Source of the DNA: Actinomycetota bacterium
GTDB lineage: Bacteria > Actinomycetota > UBA4738 > HRBIN12
NCBI GenBank assembly: GCA_021325015.1
Contig: JAJPHY010000088.1
Location: forward strand, 1 to 34,955
Direction of reading: 5' to 3'
DNA: 34,955 nucleotides
A program made the translations under genes and the position numbers. The notes under the pieces were generated by a model. That model was not told where the DNA came from. It saw only the letters and a program-made list of their open reading frames with translations, and did not search any database. Below are positions 8,071-15,772 of the stretch, piece by piece (within the stretch, counting starts at the first letter, position 1; each line of letters starts with the position of its first letter).

Positions 8071-8699
8071 GACCGGGGGATGCGGCGATGAGACCCGGCA
8101 CGGATGCGTTTGCGGGCCCGCGAGAGGCCACCGTCGAGCGCGCGACCCGCGAGACGCGCGTCCGCGTCGAGCTCCGGCTCGACGGGTCCGGCTCGGCGCG
8201 GGCGGACACCGGCCTTCCGTTTTTCGACCACATGCTGAGCCAGCTCGGCACCCACGCGGGCTTCGACCTGGTGGTCGAGGCAAGGGGGGATCTCGAGGTC
8301 GACGGCCACCACACGGTGGAGGACGTCGGGCTCGCCCTCGGACAGGCGCTCGCGCAAGCGCTCGCGGATCGCGCGGGGATCCGCCGGTTCGCCTCGATCA
8401 CGGTGCCGCTCGACGAGGCGGCCGTCGAGGTCGCGCTCGACCTTTCGGGTCGCCCGTTCGTGCTGCACGAGGTGGAGGTGCCGGCGGAGACGATCGGCAG
8501 CTACGACCCCGGGCTCACCGAGGACTTCGTCCGCGCGTTCGCGACCGCCGGAGGGCTCACCGTGCACGTGCGGCTGCTGCGCGGTCGCTCGCCCCACCAC
8601 GTCGTCGAGGCGGAGTTCAAGGCGCTCGCGGTCGCCCTCGGCCGGGCCGTCGAGCGGACGGGGAGAGCGGGGCCGCCCTCGACCAAGGGGACGCTGTGA
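8067..8699 (+). CDS. hisB: Imidazoleglycerol-phosphate dehydratase
   Basis: Manganese enzyme dehydrating imidazole-glycerol phosphate to imidazole-acetol phosphate. The 210-residue monofunctional form shows the family motifs TGLPFFDHML (52-56 region), DGHHTVEDVG (79-88), TEDFVRAFA and SPHHVVEAEFKALA, with the His/Glu clusters that bind two metal ions. ATG 8067 overlaps the hisC stop by 4 bp. A second in-frame ATG at 8088 lies in an imperfect copy of the start region (GCGATGAGACC repeated 21 bp apart), so the true start could be either; the conserved domain begins after both. Its stop overlaps the hisH GTG. Confidence 0.93.
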   Translation: MRPGDAAMRPGTDAFAGPREATVERATRETRVRVELRLDGSGSARADTGLPFFDHMLSQLGTHAGFDLVVEARGDLEVDGHHTVEDVGLALGQALAQALADRAGIRRFASITVPLDEAAVEVALDLSGRPFVLHEVEVPAETIGSYDPGLTEDFVRAFATAGGLTVHVRLLRGRSPHHVVEAEFKALAVALGRAVERTGRAGPPSTKGTL

Positions 8700-9301
8700 G
8701 GGTCGCGGTCCTCGACTACGGCATGGGCAATCTCCGCTCGGTCGCGAGGGCGATCGAGCGCGTCGGGGGGTCGCCCGAGATCTCGAGCGACGCCGACCAG
8801 GTGAGCCGGGCCGACGCGCTCGTCGTTCCCGGGGTGGGGAACTTCGGCGCCTGCGTTCGAAACCTGGAGCGCCGAGGCCTCGCGGAGTGCGTCCGGCGGG
8901 CGGCGGAGGGCGGGCGGCCGGTGCTCGCGATCTGCGTCGGGATGCAGCTCCTGTTCGAGTCCAGCGACGAGGACCGGGCTCCCGGGCTCGGGCTGCTCCC
9001 CGGCACCGTCCGGCGGCTTCCGGCCGAGGTCAAGGTGCCGCACATGGGCTGGAACACCGTGCGCTGGACCGGACGGCACCCGCTGGTCGAGGGCATCCCG
9101 AGCGGAACCCGCTTCTACTTCGTCCACTCCTATGCCCCCGACGTCTCGGCCGCCCTCACCGTGGGCGTGACCGAGCACGGACGCCCCTTCTCCGCCGCGG
9201 TGGCTCACGGGTCGGTCTTCGGAACGCAGTTCCATCCGGAGAAGTCCGGGGATGCCGGCCTGGTGATCTACGAGCGGTTCGTGAGGGAGGCGGCGGCGTG
9301 A
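8696..9301 (+). CDS. hisH: Imidazole glycerol phosphate synthase, glutamine amidotransferase subunit
   Basis: Class I glutaminase of 201 residues that hydrolyses glutamine and channels ammonia to HisF. The catalytic triad is visible: Cys80 in AICVGMQLLFE, His180 and Glu182 in QFHPEKSG. The segments DYGMGN, PGVGNFGAC and VPHMGWN are typical. It starts with GTG 8696 overlapping the hisB stop and ends overlapping the hisA GTG, so production is translationally coupled through hisB-hisH-hisA. hisF, its obligate partner, is two genes downstream. Confidence 0.94.
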   Translation: MRVAVLDYGMGNLRSVARAIERVGGSPEISSDADQVSRADALVVPGVGNFGACVRNLERRGLAECVRRAAEGGRPVLAICVGMQLLFESSDEDRAPGLGLLPGTVRRLPAEVKVPHMGWNTVRWTGRHPLVEGIPSGTRFYFVHSYAPDVSAALTVGVTEHGRPFSAAVAHGSVFGTQFHPEKSGDAGLVIYERFVREAAA

Positions 9302-9999
9302 TCGTGATCCCCGCGATCGACCTCCGAGGCGGCCGCTGCGTTCGTCTGTTCCGAGGCGACCCCACGGCGGAGACCGTCTACGACGCCGACCCGGTGGCGG
9401 TCGCCCGCGGCTTCGAGGCCGAGGGCGCTCGCCGCCTCCACGTCGTGGATCTGGACGCAGCGCTCGGCTCGGGGTCCAACCGCGACGTGGTGGTCGCCAT
9501 CTGCCGGAACGTCGCGATCCCCGTGCAGCTCGGAGGGGGGATTCGGTCGGTGGAGTCGGTCCAGCGGGCGCTCGCCGACGGCGCCGAGCGCGCCATCCTG
9601 GGCACGGGGGCGATCCTGGATCCGGGGCTCGTGGCAGATGCGGTCCGGCGGTTCGGCGACCGGATCGCCGTCGCCGTTGATGTCCGGGGTCACGAGCTCG
9701 CGCTCCGCGGGTGGCGCGACCGCGGGCCGCGGGTGGAGGAGGCGATCCGCACGCTGTGCGACGCGGGAGCTCCGCGGCTCGTGGTCACGTCGGTGCAGCG
9801 CGACGGGACGATGGACGGCCCGGACCTCTCGCTGTACGAGCGGGTCCTCGCGATGACCGACCTGCCGGTGATCGCGAGCGGCGGGGTCCGCAAGGCGGAG
9901 GACGTCCGCGCCCTTCGCGACCTCGGGCTGGAGGGGGTCGTGGTGGGCAAGGCGCTGTACGCGGGGACCCTGCGCCTGTCGGAGGTGGTTCGGGGGTGA
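9298..9999 (+). CDS. hisA: ProFAR isomerase HisA (possibly the bifunctional PriA type)
   Basis: Amadori isomerase converting ProFAR to PRFAR, a TIM barrel of 233 residues. The start is GTG 9298, overlapping the hisH stop (GTGA); the ORF-track start is upstream inside hisH. Catalytic Asp8 (IPAIDLRGG) and a second Asp at 128 (AVAVDVRG) are present, with phosphate-binding QLGGGIRS and [11 protein letters not shown]. Many actinobacteria use one enzyme, PriA, for both HisA and TrpF reactions. No trpF is in the window, but sequence alone does not settle HisA versus PriA. Confidence 0.9.
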   Translation: MIVIPAIDLRGGRCVRLFRGDPTAETVYDADPVAVARGFEAEGARRLHVVDLDAALGSGSNRDVVVAICRNVAIPVQLGGGIRSVESVQRALADGAERAILGTGAILDPGLVADAVRRFGDRIAVAVDVRGHELALRGWRDRGPRVEEAIRTLCDAGAPRLVVTSVQRDGTMDGPDLSLYERVLAMTDLPVIASGGVRKAEDVRALRDLGLEGVVVGKALYAGTLRLSEVVRG

Positions 10000-10048
10000 G
10001 CCGCGTGAGCAGCGCCTCGACGCGGTGCGCCGGGACGGAGGCCTGGCG

Positions 10049-10813
10049 ATGACCCTCGCTAAGCGCATCGTGCCGTGTCTGGACGTCGACGCCGGCCGCG
10101 TCGTCAAGGGCACGCGCTTCACCGACCTTCGCGACGCGGGCGACCCGGCCGAGCTCGCGGCCCGCTACGACGCCGAGGGCGCGGACGAGCTCGTCTTCCT
10201 GGATATCACGGCCACCCTCGAGGGTCGCCGGGCGACGCTCGACGTCGTCGCGCGAACCGCCGATCGGGTATTCATCCCCCTCACGGTCGGCGGCGGCGTC
10301 CGGAGCGCGGAGGACGTCCGCGAGCTCCTGCGGGCGGGAGCCGACAAGGTCTGCCTGAACAGCGCCGCCGTTCGCGACCCCGGGCTGCTGTCCAGCTGCG
10401 CCGATCGCTTCGGATCGCAGTGCGTCGTGCTGGCCATCGACGCAAAGCGTCGTGCCACCGGGGGGTGGGAGGTCTGGGTCGATGCCGGACGCACCCCGAC
10501 GGGCCTCGACGCCGTGGCCTGGGCGGACGAGGCGACCGTCCGGCGGGGGGCAGGAGAGGTGCTGCTGACCTCCATGGACCGTGACGGGACGGGCGACGGC
10601 TACGACCTCGAGCTCCTGGCGGCGGTGACCCGCGCCGTGCCGGTTCCCGTCGTTGCGAGCGGCGGGGCGGGAACCCTCGACGACTTCGCGCTGGCCATCC
10701 TCCAGGGAGGAGCCGACGCGGTGCTGGCCGCCTCGAGGCTCCACTCGGGCGCGCTCTCGATCCGGAAGGTCAAGGACCACCTCGCCGGCCTGGGGATCCC
10801 GGTGCGGCGATGA
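10049..10813 (+). CDS. hisF: Imidazole glycerol phosphate synthase, cyclase subunit
   Basis: TIM-barrel cyclase of 254 residues that makes imidazole-glycerol phosphate and AICAR from PRFAR and HisH-derived ammonia. ATG 10049 follows GGAGG at good spacing and gives the usual N-terminus ([12 protein letters not shown]); the ORF-track GTG at 10025 adds residues that are not conserved. Catalytic Asp12 and Asp131 (AIDAKR), [15 protein letters not shown] and SMDRDGT are all present. The 49-bp gap after hisA is the only notable break in the his run. The hisI ATG overlaps its stop. Confidence 0.95.
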   Translation: MTLAKRIVPCLDVDAGRVVKGTRFTDLRDAGDPAELAARYDAEGADELVFLDITATLEGRRATLDVVARTADRVFIPLTVGGGVRSAEDVRELLRAGADKVCLNSAAVRDPGLLSSCADRFGSQCVVLAIDAKRRATGGWEVWVDAGRTPTGLDAVAWADEATVRRGAGEVLLTSMDRDGTGDGYDLELLAAVTRAVPVPVVASGGAGTLDDFALAILQGGADAVLAASRLHSGALSIRKVKDHLAGLGIPVRR

Positions 10814-11136
10814 GGGAGCGACTCGATCTCGATGCGCTCGCGTTCGACGACCGCGGACTGATCCCGGCCGTCGTGCAGGACGCCGGGACCGAGGAGGTCC
10901 TGATGGTCGCGTGGATGAGCCGGGAGTCCCTCGAGCGCACGCTGGAGGAGGGCCGGACCGTCTTCTGGAGTCGCTCTCGCGAACGGCTCTGGCGAAAGGG
11001 CGAGACCAGCGGACACGTCCAGCACGTCGAGGAGGTTCGCGTCGATTGCGACGCCGACGCGCTGCTGGTGCGCGTCCACCAGGTCGGCGCCGCCTGCCAC
11101 ACGGGCAAGCGGTCCTGCTTTCACCGGAGGGTGTAG
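10810..11136 (+). CDS. hisI: Phosphoribosyl-AMP cyclohydrolase (monofunctional)
   Basis: Zinc enzyme opening the purine ring of PR-AMP, third step of histidine synthesis. The 108-residue product has [28 protein letters not shown] and the metal motif [11 protein letters not shown].....[10 protein letters not shown], with Cys80, Cys96 and Cys103 and nearby Asp79, Asp81 and Asp83 as expected ligands. It lacks the HisE pyrophosphohydrolase domain found in fused HisIE proteins, so the preceding reaction must be encoded elsewhere. ATG 10810 overlaps the hisF stop; hisG begins immediately after the TAG. Confidence 0.94.
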   Translation: MRERLDLDALAFDDRGLIPAVVQDAGTEEVLMVAWMSRESLERTLEEGRTVFWSRSRERLWRKGETSGHVQHVEEVRVDCDADALLVRVHQVGAACHTGKRSCFHRRV

Positions 11137-12012
11137 ATGCTGAGGCTCGTGATCCCCAAGGGTTCCCTCGAGGAGCAGACGCTCCGCCTGTTCGAGTCCG
11201 CGGACCTCCACGTTCGTCGGGGGTCGAGTCGCGACTACCACGGCCGGATCGACGACGAGCGCATCGATCGCGTGTCGCTCCTGCGCCCTCAGGAGATCCC
11301 GACGTACGTGGCCGACGGCCTGTTCGACCTCGGCATCACGGGCCAGGACTGGGTTGCCGAGACCGGAGCGGACGTCGAGGTGCTCACCTCGCTCGCCTAC
11401 GCGAAGAGCGGCACCGGGCACGGGACCCGCATCGTCCTCGCCGTGCCGGCCGACCATCCGGCGACCGGCGCCAAGGAGATCCCGCCGGGCACGAGGATCT
11501 CGACCGAGTTCCTCAACCTCACTAGGCGGTACTTCCAGGATCTCGGGATCGACGTGCGGGTGGTCTGGTCCTACGGGGCCACCGAGGCCAAGGTGCCCGA
11601 GATCGTCGACGCGATCGTCGACATCACCGAGACCGGCAGCACGCTCCGCGCCCACGGCATGAAGATCATCGAAACCCTGATGACCTCCGAGCCGGTGCTG
11701 ATCGCGAATCGCGAGGCCGTGGCCGACCCGCTCAAGCGCCGCGCGATGCAGGACGTGACCACCCTGCTCCTCGGCGCCCTGCGCGCCGAGGGACGGGTGC
11801 TGATCAAGCTGAACGTCGGGGGTGAGCGGCTCGCCCAGGTTCTCGAGGTCCTTCCGGCCATGAAATCGCCGACGGTGTCCGAGCTCTCCGAGGGCGGGTA
11901 CGCGGTGGAGACCGTGGTCGACAAGACGCAGGTCAACCGGCTCATCCCCCTGCTCAAGGCCCACGGGGCGACCGACATCCTCGAGCTGCCGATCTCCAAG
12001 ATCGTCCCCTGA
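11137..12012 (+). CDS. hisG: ATP phosphoribosyltransferase, long form
   Basis: Committed first step of histidine synthesis, condensing ATP and PRPP. The 291-residue length and C-terminal segment (ALRAEGRVLIKLNVGG through DILELPISKIV) indicate the long HisG type, whose C-terminal ACT-like domain binds histidine for feedback inhibition and which does not need HisZ. The catalytic domain has LRLVIPKGSLEE, GLFDLGITGQDWV, TEFLNLTRRYF and DIVDITETGSTLRAHG. ATG 11137 directly follows the hisI TAG with no gap. It is the last his gene in the run, an unusual place for the pathway's first enzyme. Confidence 0.95.
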   Translation: MLRLVIPKGSLEEQTLRLFESADLHVRRGSSRDYHGRIDDERIDRVSLLRPQEIPTYVADGLFDLGITGQDWVAETGADVEVLTSLAYAKSGTGHGTRIVLAVPADHPATGAKEIPPGTRISTEFLNLTRRYFQDLGIDVRVVWSYGATEAKVPEIVDAIVDITETGSTLRAHGMKIIETLMTSEPVLIANREAVADPLKRRAMQDVTTLLLGALRAEGRVLIKLNVGGERLAQVLEVLPAMKSPTVSELSEGGYAVETVVDKTQVNRLIPLLKAHGATDILELPISKIVP

Positions 12013-12019
12013 CCAGGGG
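12006..12019 (+). terminator. Possible weak terminator at the end of the his run
   Basis: CCCCT-GACC-AGGGG, a 5-bp stem overlapping the hisG stop codon and 14 bp before the next promoter. There is no T-run. The stem is short, so this is tentative. Confidence 0.25.
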
Positions 12020-12033
12020 TCCAGCCCGGGGGC

Positions 12034-12062
12034 TTGACACGCGCGGGGTCCCTCGGCAGACT
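12034..12062 (+). promoter_or_regulatory. Sigma-A type promoter of isocitrate lyase
   Basis: Consensus -35 TTGACA (12034-12039), 17-bp spacer, then CAGACT (12057-12062), which keeps the important A2 and T6 of the -10. The predicted start near 12069 gives an untranslated leader of about 165 nt before aceA ATG 12234. Confidence 0.6.
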
Positions 12063-12071
12063 TCGCCACGT

Positions 12072-12090
12072 GTTTGAGCGACGGTTCAAC
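12072..12090. promoter_or_regulatory. Candidate operator just downstream of the aceA promoter
   Basis: GTTTGAGCGACGGTTCAAC is an imperfect dyad with TTGA/TCAA half-sites. It begins a few bases after the predicted transcription start, where a repressor would block elongation or initiation. The shape is reminiscent of TetR-family operators, but no regulator gene is adjacent. Confidence 0.4.
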
Positions 12091-12095
12091 TTCCT

Positions 12096-12206
12096 GACCG
12101 TCCCGCCGGTCGGCGTACCCGGAGCCTAGGGCGCCGGGCCGGGCCGGCCCGCCACGCGCCCGCCGCCACCTCGCGACATCCCACGCGGGCTCGCGCGTTC
12201 GCGCGA
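12096..12206 (+). promoter_or_regulatory. Structured 5' leader of aceA with three inverted repeats
   Basis: Three potential hairpins lie in the leader: GACCG/CGGTC (12096-12111), GGGCGC/GCGCCC enclosing the palindrome CGGGCCGGCCCG (12129-12161), and the perfect TCGCGCG-TT-CGCGCGA (12191-12206). A GGAAGGAG ribosome site follows just before the ATG. It does not match a riboswitch class I recognise. Confidence 0.35.
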
Positions 12207-12233
12207 CCGATCCTCGACCGTGGAAGGAGACCC

Positions 12234-13625
12234 ATGACCACCGCGCTCGACGACCGCATCCGCAACGAAGCGGAAAGCCTGGAACGATCCTGGAGCACCC
12301 ACCCGCGGTGGTGGGGCATCCGCCGTCCCTACCGGGGGCAGGAGGTGATCCGCCTCCGCGGCTCCTTCGCGGTCGAGCACACGATCGCCCGTCTCGGCGC
12401 CGAACGTCTGTGGTCGCTGCTGTCCGATCGGCCCGCCGTTCTCGCCCTCGGGGCCATGACTGGAGGGCAGGCGGTGGAGATGGTGAAGGCGGGCCTCGAG
12501 GCCGTCTACGTCTCGGGCTGGCAGGTGGCCGCCGACGCGAACCTGGCCGGCCAGACCTACCCCGACCAGTCGCTCTACCCGGCGAACAGCGCGCCGGCCC
12601 TCGTCCACCGGATCGTGAGCGCGCTCCGGCGTGCCGACCAGATCGCCTGGTCCGGCGGCGACGACGGCACCTGGTGGATGGCCCCGGTGGTCGCCGACGC
12701 CGAGGCCGGGTTCGGGGGCCCGCTGAACGCGTTCGAGCTGATGAAGGCGATGATCGAGGCCGGGGCCGCCGGGGTCCACTTCGAGGATCAGCTCGCGTCC
12801 GAGAAGAAGTGCGGCCACCTTGGCGGCAAGGTCCTCGTCCCGACGGGGCAGTTCCTCGCGACGCTCACCGCCGCGCGCCTGGCCGCCGACGTGCTCGGCG
12901 TCCCGACGGTGCTCGTCGCGCGGACCGACGCCGAGTCGGCCACTCTGCTCACGAGCGACGCCGATCCCCGCGACCGACCGTTCCTCACCGGCGAGCGGAC
13001 CCCCGAGGGGTTCTTCCGGGTCCGGAACGGGGTGGAGGCCGCCATCGCCCGAGGGCGCGCCTACGCCCCGTTGGCCGACGTCCTGTGGTGCGAGACCTCG
13101 CGACCGGACCTCGGCGAGGCACGGGCGTTCGCCCAGGGCATCCACGAGACGTTCCCGGGCAAGCTCCTCGCGTACAACTGCTCCCCCTCCTTCAACTGGA
13201 GGAGGAACCTGGATGAGCGGACGATCGCTCGGTTTTCCGAGGAGCTCGCGGAGATGGGCTACCGGTTCCAATTCGTCACGCTCGCCGGCTTCCACGCGTT
13301 GAACGCGTCGATGTTCGAGCTCGCGCACGCCTACGCTCGCGAGGGGATGCCCGCGTATGTCCGTCTCCAGGAGCGCGAGCTCGAGCTGGCCCCGCTCGGC
13401 TACACGGCGGTCAGGCACCAGACCGAGGTGGGGACCGGATACTTCGACCTCGTCTCCGAGGTGGTGAGCGGGGGCCGATCCTCCACCCTCGCGCTCGGCG
13501 GGTCGACCGAGACCGAGCAGTTCCGGGAGTCGACCGAGACCGAGCAGTGCCGGGAGTCGGCCGAGAGTGCCGCCGTCGACGGGACTGCGGGGGAGGGCCG
13601 GTCGGCGGGGTCCTTCGCTCGGTAG
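12234..13625 (+). CDS. aceA: Isocitrate lyase
   Basis: Cleaves isocitrate to glyoxylate and succinate, the entry to the glyoxylate shunt used during growth on acetate or fatty acids. The signature KKCGHLGGK (191-199, catalytic Cys193) is intact, with [27 protein letters not shown] and YNCSPSFNW. Length 463 exceeds the roughly 430 of the class I bacterial enzyme because of a C-terminal extension: the usual end ([11 protein letters not shown]) is followed by a duplicated [10 protein letters not shown] and about 20 low-complexity residues. No malate synthase is in the window. ATG 12234 has GGAAGGAG at good spacing. Nearby acyl-CoA ligase and thiolase genes fit a fatty-acid-using lifestyle. Confidence 0.95.
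   Translation: MTTALDDRIRNEAESLERSWSTHPRWWGIRRPYRGQEVIRLRGSFAVEHTIARLGAERLWSLLSDRPAVLALGAMTGGQAVEMVKAGLEAVYVSGWQVAADANLAGQTYPDQSLYPANSAPALVHRIVSALRRADQIAWSGGDDGTWWMAPVVADAEAGFGGPLNAFELMKAMIEAGAAGVHFEDQLASEKKCGHLGGKVLVPTGQFLATLTAARLAADVLGVPTVLVARTDAESATLLTSDADPRDRPFLTGERTPEGFFRVRNGVEAAIARGRAYAPLADVLWCETSRPDLGEARAFAQGIHETFPGKLLAYNCSPSFNWRRNLDERTIARFSEELAEMGYRFQFVTLAGFHALNASMFELAHAYAREGMPAYVRLQERELELAPLGYTAVRHQTEVGTGYFDLVSEVVSGGRSSTLALGGSTETEQFRESTETEQCRESAESAAVDGTAGEGRSAGSFAR
13503..13556 (+). repeat. 27-bp tandem duplication at the 3' end of aceA
   Basis: Two consecutive 27-bp units starting TCGACCGAGACCGAGCAG differ by one base (TTCC versus TGCC), and a degenerate third start (TCGGCCGAGAG) follows. 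The unit length is a multiple of three, so the reading frame is kept. It encodes STETEQFRE then STETEQCRE at the family's normal C-terminus. Confidence 0.85.
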
Positions 13626-13628
13626 AGT
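13623..13628 (+). promoter_or_regulatory. Leaderless -10 box (TAGAGT) for the DapA-family gene, overlapping the aceA stop
   Basis: GGTAGAGT lies 7 nt before ATG 13636; its TAG is the aceA stop codon. No properly spaced Shine-Dalgarno is present (AGGGG abuts the ATG), consistent with a leaderless transcript. Confidence 0.5.
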
Positions 13629-13635
13629 CCAGGGG

Positions 13636-14499
13636 ATGTTGAAGGGAGCCATCGCCGCCGTCGTCACGCCCCTCACGGACGGAGGGGCTTCGCTCGACGA
13701 GGAGGCCTTCCCGCCGCTCGTCTCGTTGCTCGCCGAGGGCGGGCTCGACGGGGTCCTCGCGCTCGGAACCACCGGCGAGGGCATCATGTTCTCGGTCGCC
13801 GAGCGCCGCCGGGCGGCGGAGCTGTTCCTCGCGGCGCGGCCGACCGGGTTCGACGTCGCCGTGCACTGCGGAGCCCAGACCACGATCGACACGGCCGCCC
13901 TGTCCGCCCACGCGGCCGAGATCGGCGCCGACGCGGTCGCCGTCATCGCCCCTCCCTACTTCGCCTTCGACGACCGGGGGCTGGTCCACCACTTCGTCGA
14001 GGCGGCGCGCGCCTGCGCTCCGCTGCCGTTTTACGTCTACGAGTTTGCCGCGCGGAGCGGGTACGCGATCTCCGTCGACGTCATCGCGCGAATTCGAGAC
14101 CAGGCGACCAACCTCGTGGGGCTCAAAGTCTCCGATACGCCCTTCGAGGCCGTCCGACCGTATCTCCTCGACGGGCTCGACGTGTTCATCGGCAACGAAC
14201 CGCTCGCGCTCGAGGGGATGGCGAGCGGGGCGGTCGGCTCGGTGAGCGGACTCGCGAGCGCGTTCCCCGAGATCGTGGCGGCCCTCGTTCACGAGCGGAG
14301 CCAAACGGCGCACGAGCAGGTCTGCCTCCTGCGCGATCGGCTCGCGACGGTGCCGTTCCAGGCCGCCCTGAAAGCCGTGCTCGCCGAACGCGGGATCCCG
14401 ATCAAGGAGCACGTTCGCGCGCCGCTCCGGTCCCTCGACGCCGCCGAGCGCGTGGCCGTGCTCGAGGCCGCGCGGGCGGTCGGTACCCCTCCGGACTGA
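13636..14499 (+). CDS. DapA/N-acetylneuraminate lyase family aldolase, substrate unknown
   Basis: Class I aldolase TIM barrel of 287 residues in the dihydrodipicolinate synthase superfamily. Visible landmarks are GTTGEG (44-49, pyruvate carboxylate binding), Tyr135 in YVYEFAARSG, and the Schiff-base lysine K164 in VGLKVSD. True DapA usually has a YNVPxRTG-type motif; the YEFAARSG variant and lack of lysine-pathway neighbours argue against assigning dapA. Other family reactions include sialate, 2-keto-3-deoxy sugar and hydroxyproline-derived keto-acid cleavage. Start ATG 13636 is set by the TAGAGT box; the ORF-track start at 13567 lies in the aceA tail. Confidence 0.8.
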   Translation: MLKGAIAAVVTPLTDGGASLDEEAFPPLVSLLAEGGLDGVLALGTTGEGIMFSVAERRRAAELFLAARPTGFDVAVHCGAQTTIDTAALSAHAAEIGADAVAVIAPPYFAFDDRGLVHHFVEAARACAPLPFYVYEFAARSGYAISVDVIARIRDQATNLVGLKVSDTPFEAVRPYLLDGLDVFIGNEPLALEGMASGAVGSVSGLASAFPEIVAALVHERSQTAHEQVCLLRDRLATVPFQAALKAVLAERGIPIKEHVRAPLRSLDAAERVAVLEAARAVGTPPD

Positions 14500-14540
14500 A
14501 CCCCACCGCCGCGGCCGAACCGATCCGGCGGCCTCGATCC

Positions 14541-15230
14541 TCAGAGCAGATCGAGCACCTCGGAGATCGACGCGATTCGCGGCCCGGTCCAGTCCTCGGC
14601 CTCGGGCCGATTGAGCGCCGCCGCGTCCACCGCGGGGTCCAGCACGAGCACGGCCGTCATCCCGACCGCCGATGCGCCCGAAAGCTCGCGGTAGCTGCCG
14701 TCCCCGACGTAGAGGCAGCGCTCCGGACGGACGCCGAGCCGGTCGCACGCGAGCAGGTAGATGCCCGGCTCCGGCTTTCGCAGGCCGACCTCGCTCGAGA
14801 ACACCTCCACGTCGACCAGACTGGCAAGGGGCGAGGCGCGCCAGAGCGGCGGCGTGTCGGGCGCGCACATGCTGATCAGCGCCGTCGGCATCCTCGCCCT
14901 GCGGAGCCAGTCGAGGGTCTCCAGCGCCCCGGGCACCGGGACGAACCACCTCGCGAACACGTCCTCCCGGACTCGCATCGCCTCGCGGAGCTGTTCCGGA
15001 GTGGGGCGCGCCCCGGCCCGTCGGCAGATCTCGCGCAGGTTGGCCGGGAGATCCCCGAGGCGCCCGGTCTGCCGCTCGACCGAGGTCGCCTCCCATTCGC
15101 GGCGGAAGGCCGCCGGACCCAGGCCGAGCGCTTGCGCCGAGCGCACGAACCACGCGTCCCAGTCCGCTTTGGGGAACTCGTGAACGAGCGTTCCGAACAG
15201 GTCGAACACGACCGCGTCGAACCGGCTCAC
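14541..15230 (-). CDS. HAD-superfamily hydrolase (phosphatase or dehalogenase-like)
   Basis: A 229-residue HAD protein. Motif I is FDLFGTLV with the nucleophile Asp10, but the usual second Asp (D+2) is Phe12. Motif II is ALISMCA, motif III has the Lys in RKPEPGIY, and motif IV is YVGDGSYRELSGA. A Phe at D+2 is found in several HAD branches, including haloacid dehalogenases and some phosphatase-like proteins; it removes the general acid typical of phosphatases. GTG 15230 overlaps the acetyltransferase stop as GTGA and is preferred over GTG 15245, which adds ADRPV. It is last of a three-gene coupled minus-strand unit. Substrate unknown. Confidence 0.82.
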   Translation of the reverse strand: MSRFDAVVFDLFGTLVHEFPKADWDAWFVRSAQALGLGPAAFRREWEATSVERQTGRLGDLPANLREICRRAGARPTPEQLREAMRVREDVFARWFVPVPGALETLDWLRRARMPTALISMCAPDTPPLWRASPLASLVDVEVFSSEVGLRKPEPGIYLLACDRLGVRPERCLYVGDGSYRELSGASAVGMTAVLVLDPAVDAAALNRPEAEDWTGPRIASISEVLDLL

Positions 15231-15772
15231 CGGCCGGTCCGCCACTCGTCCTCGAGCAGCCCGTAGACCGCGAGGTCGTAGAAGCCGCCGGTGCCCCGTC
15301 CTTCACCCCGGAGGATCCCCTCCAGGGTGAACCCGAGCCGTTCGGGGATGGCGCGGCTCCGGAGGTTCTCGACCCCCGCGCGGACCGTTACGCGGTGGAG
15401 CCCGAGCTCGTCGAAGGCGATCGACAGGAGCGCCCGCACCGCCCGAGTCACCAGCCCCCGGCCCTCCCAGGGCGAGGCGACCCAGTACCCGATGTCTGCG
15501 ACGATCCCGAACGGGTCCAGGCGCATGCCGACCCCGCCGGCGAATCGCCCCTCTACGAACAGCCCCAGACCGTCGAGGCCTCGCGGGTCGGCGGTCACGG
15601 TCTCGAGAAACCGGCGCTCGTCCTCGATCGTCCTGACGTGCTCGACCCACGGCATCCACACCGCGAGGCGCTCGCGCTCGGCCTCGACGACCGACCACAC
15701 GTCCTCGAGGTCGTCCATCCGCAAACGGCGCAGCAGCGCACCGTCGCCGAGCTCGACGGGCAGCGGACTCAC
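15227..15772 (-). CDS. GNAT acetyltransferase of the RimJ/RimL type
   Basis: Acetyl-CoA-dependent N-acetyltransferase of 181 residues. The ligase stop and the GTG 15772 start overlap (GTGA), which fixes the start; the 362-residue ORF-track entry is this gene plus a shadow of the ligase. The N-terminal LRRLRMDDLEDVWSVVEAERERLAVWMPW and the segments IGYWVASPWEGRGLVTRA (acetyl-CoA binding loop) and RSRAIPERLGFTLEGILR are characteristic of ribosomal-protein alanine acetyltransferase relatives, which act on protein N-termini or small amines. The overlap with fadD upstream and the HAD gene downstream indicates one transcript. Confidence 0.85.
   Translation of the reverse strand: MSPLPVELGDGALLRRLRMDDLEDVWSVVEAERERLAVWMPWVEHVRTIEDERRFLETVTADPRGLDGLGLFVEGRFAGGVGMRLDPFGIVADIGYWVASPWEGRGLVTRAVRALLSIAFDELGLHRVTVRAGVENLRSRAIPERLGFTLEGILRGEGRGTGGFYDLAVYGLLEDEWRTGR

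Noticed and set aside
13636-14499. Calling this gene dapA (lysine pathway)
   Set aside because: The YEFAARSG motif departs from the usual DapA tyrosine motif, and no lysine genes are nearby; only the superfamily can be supported.
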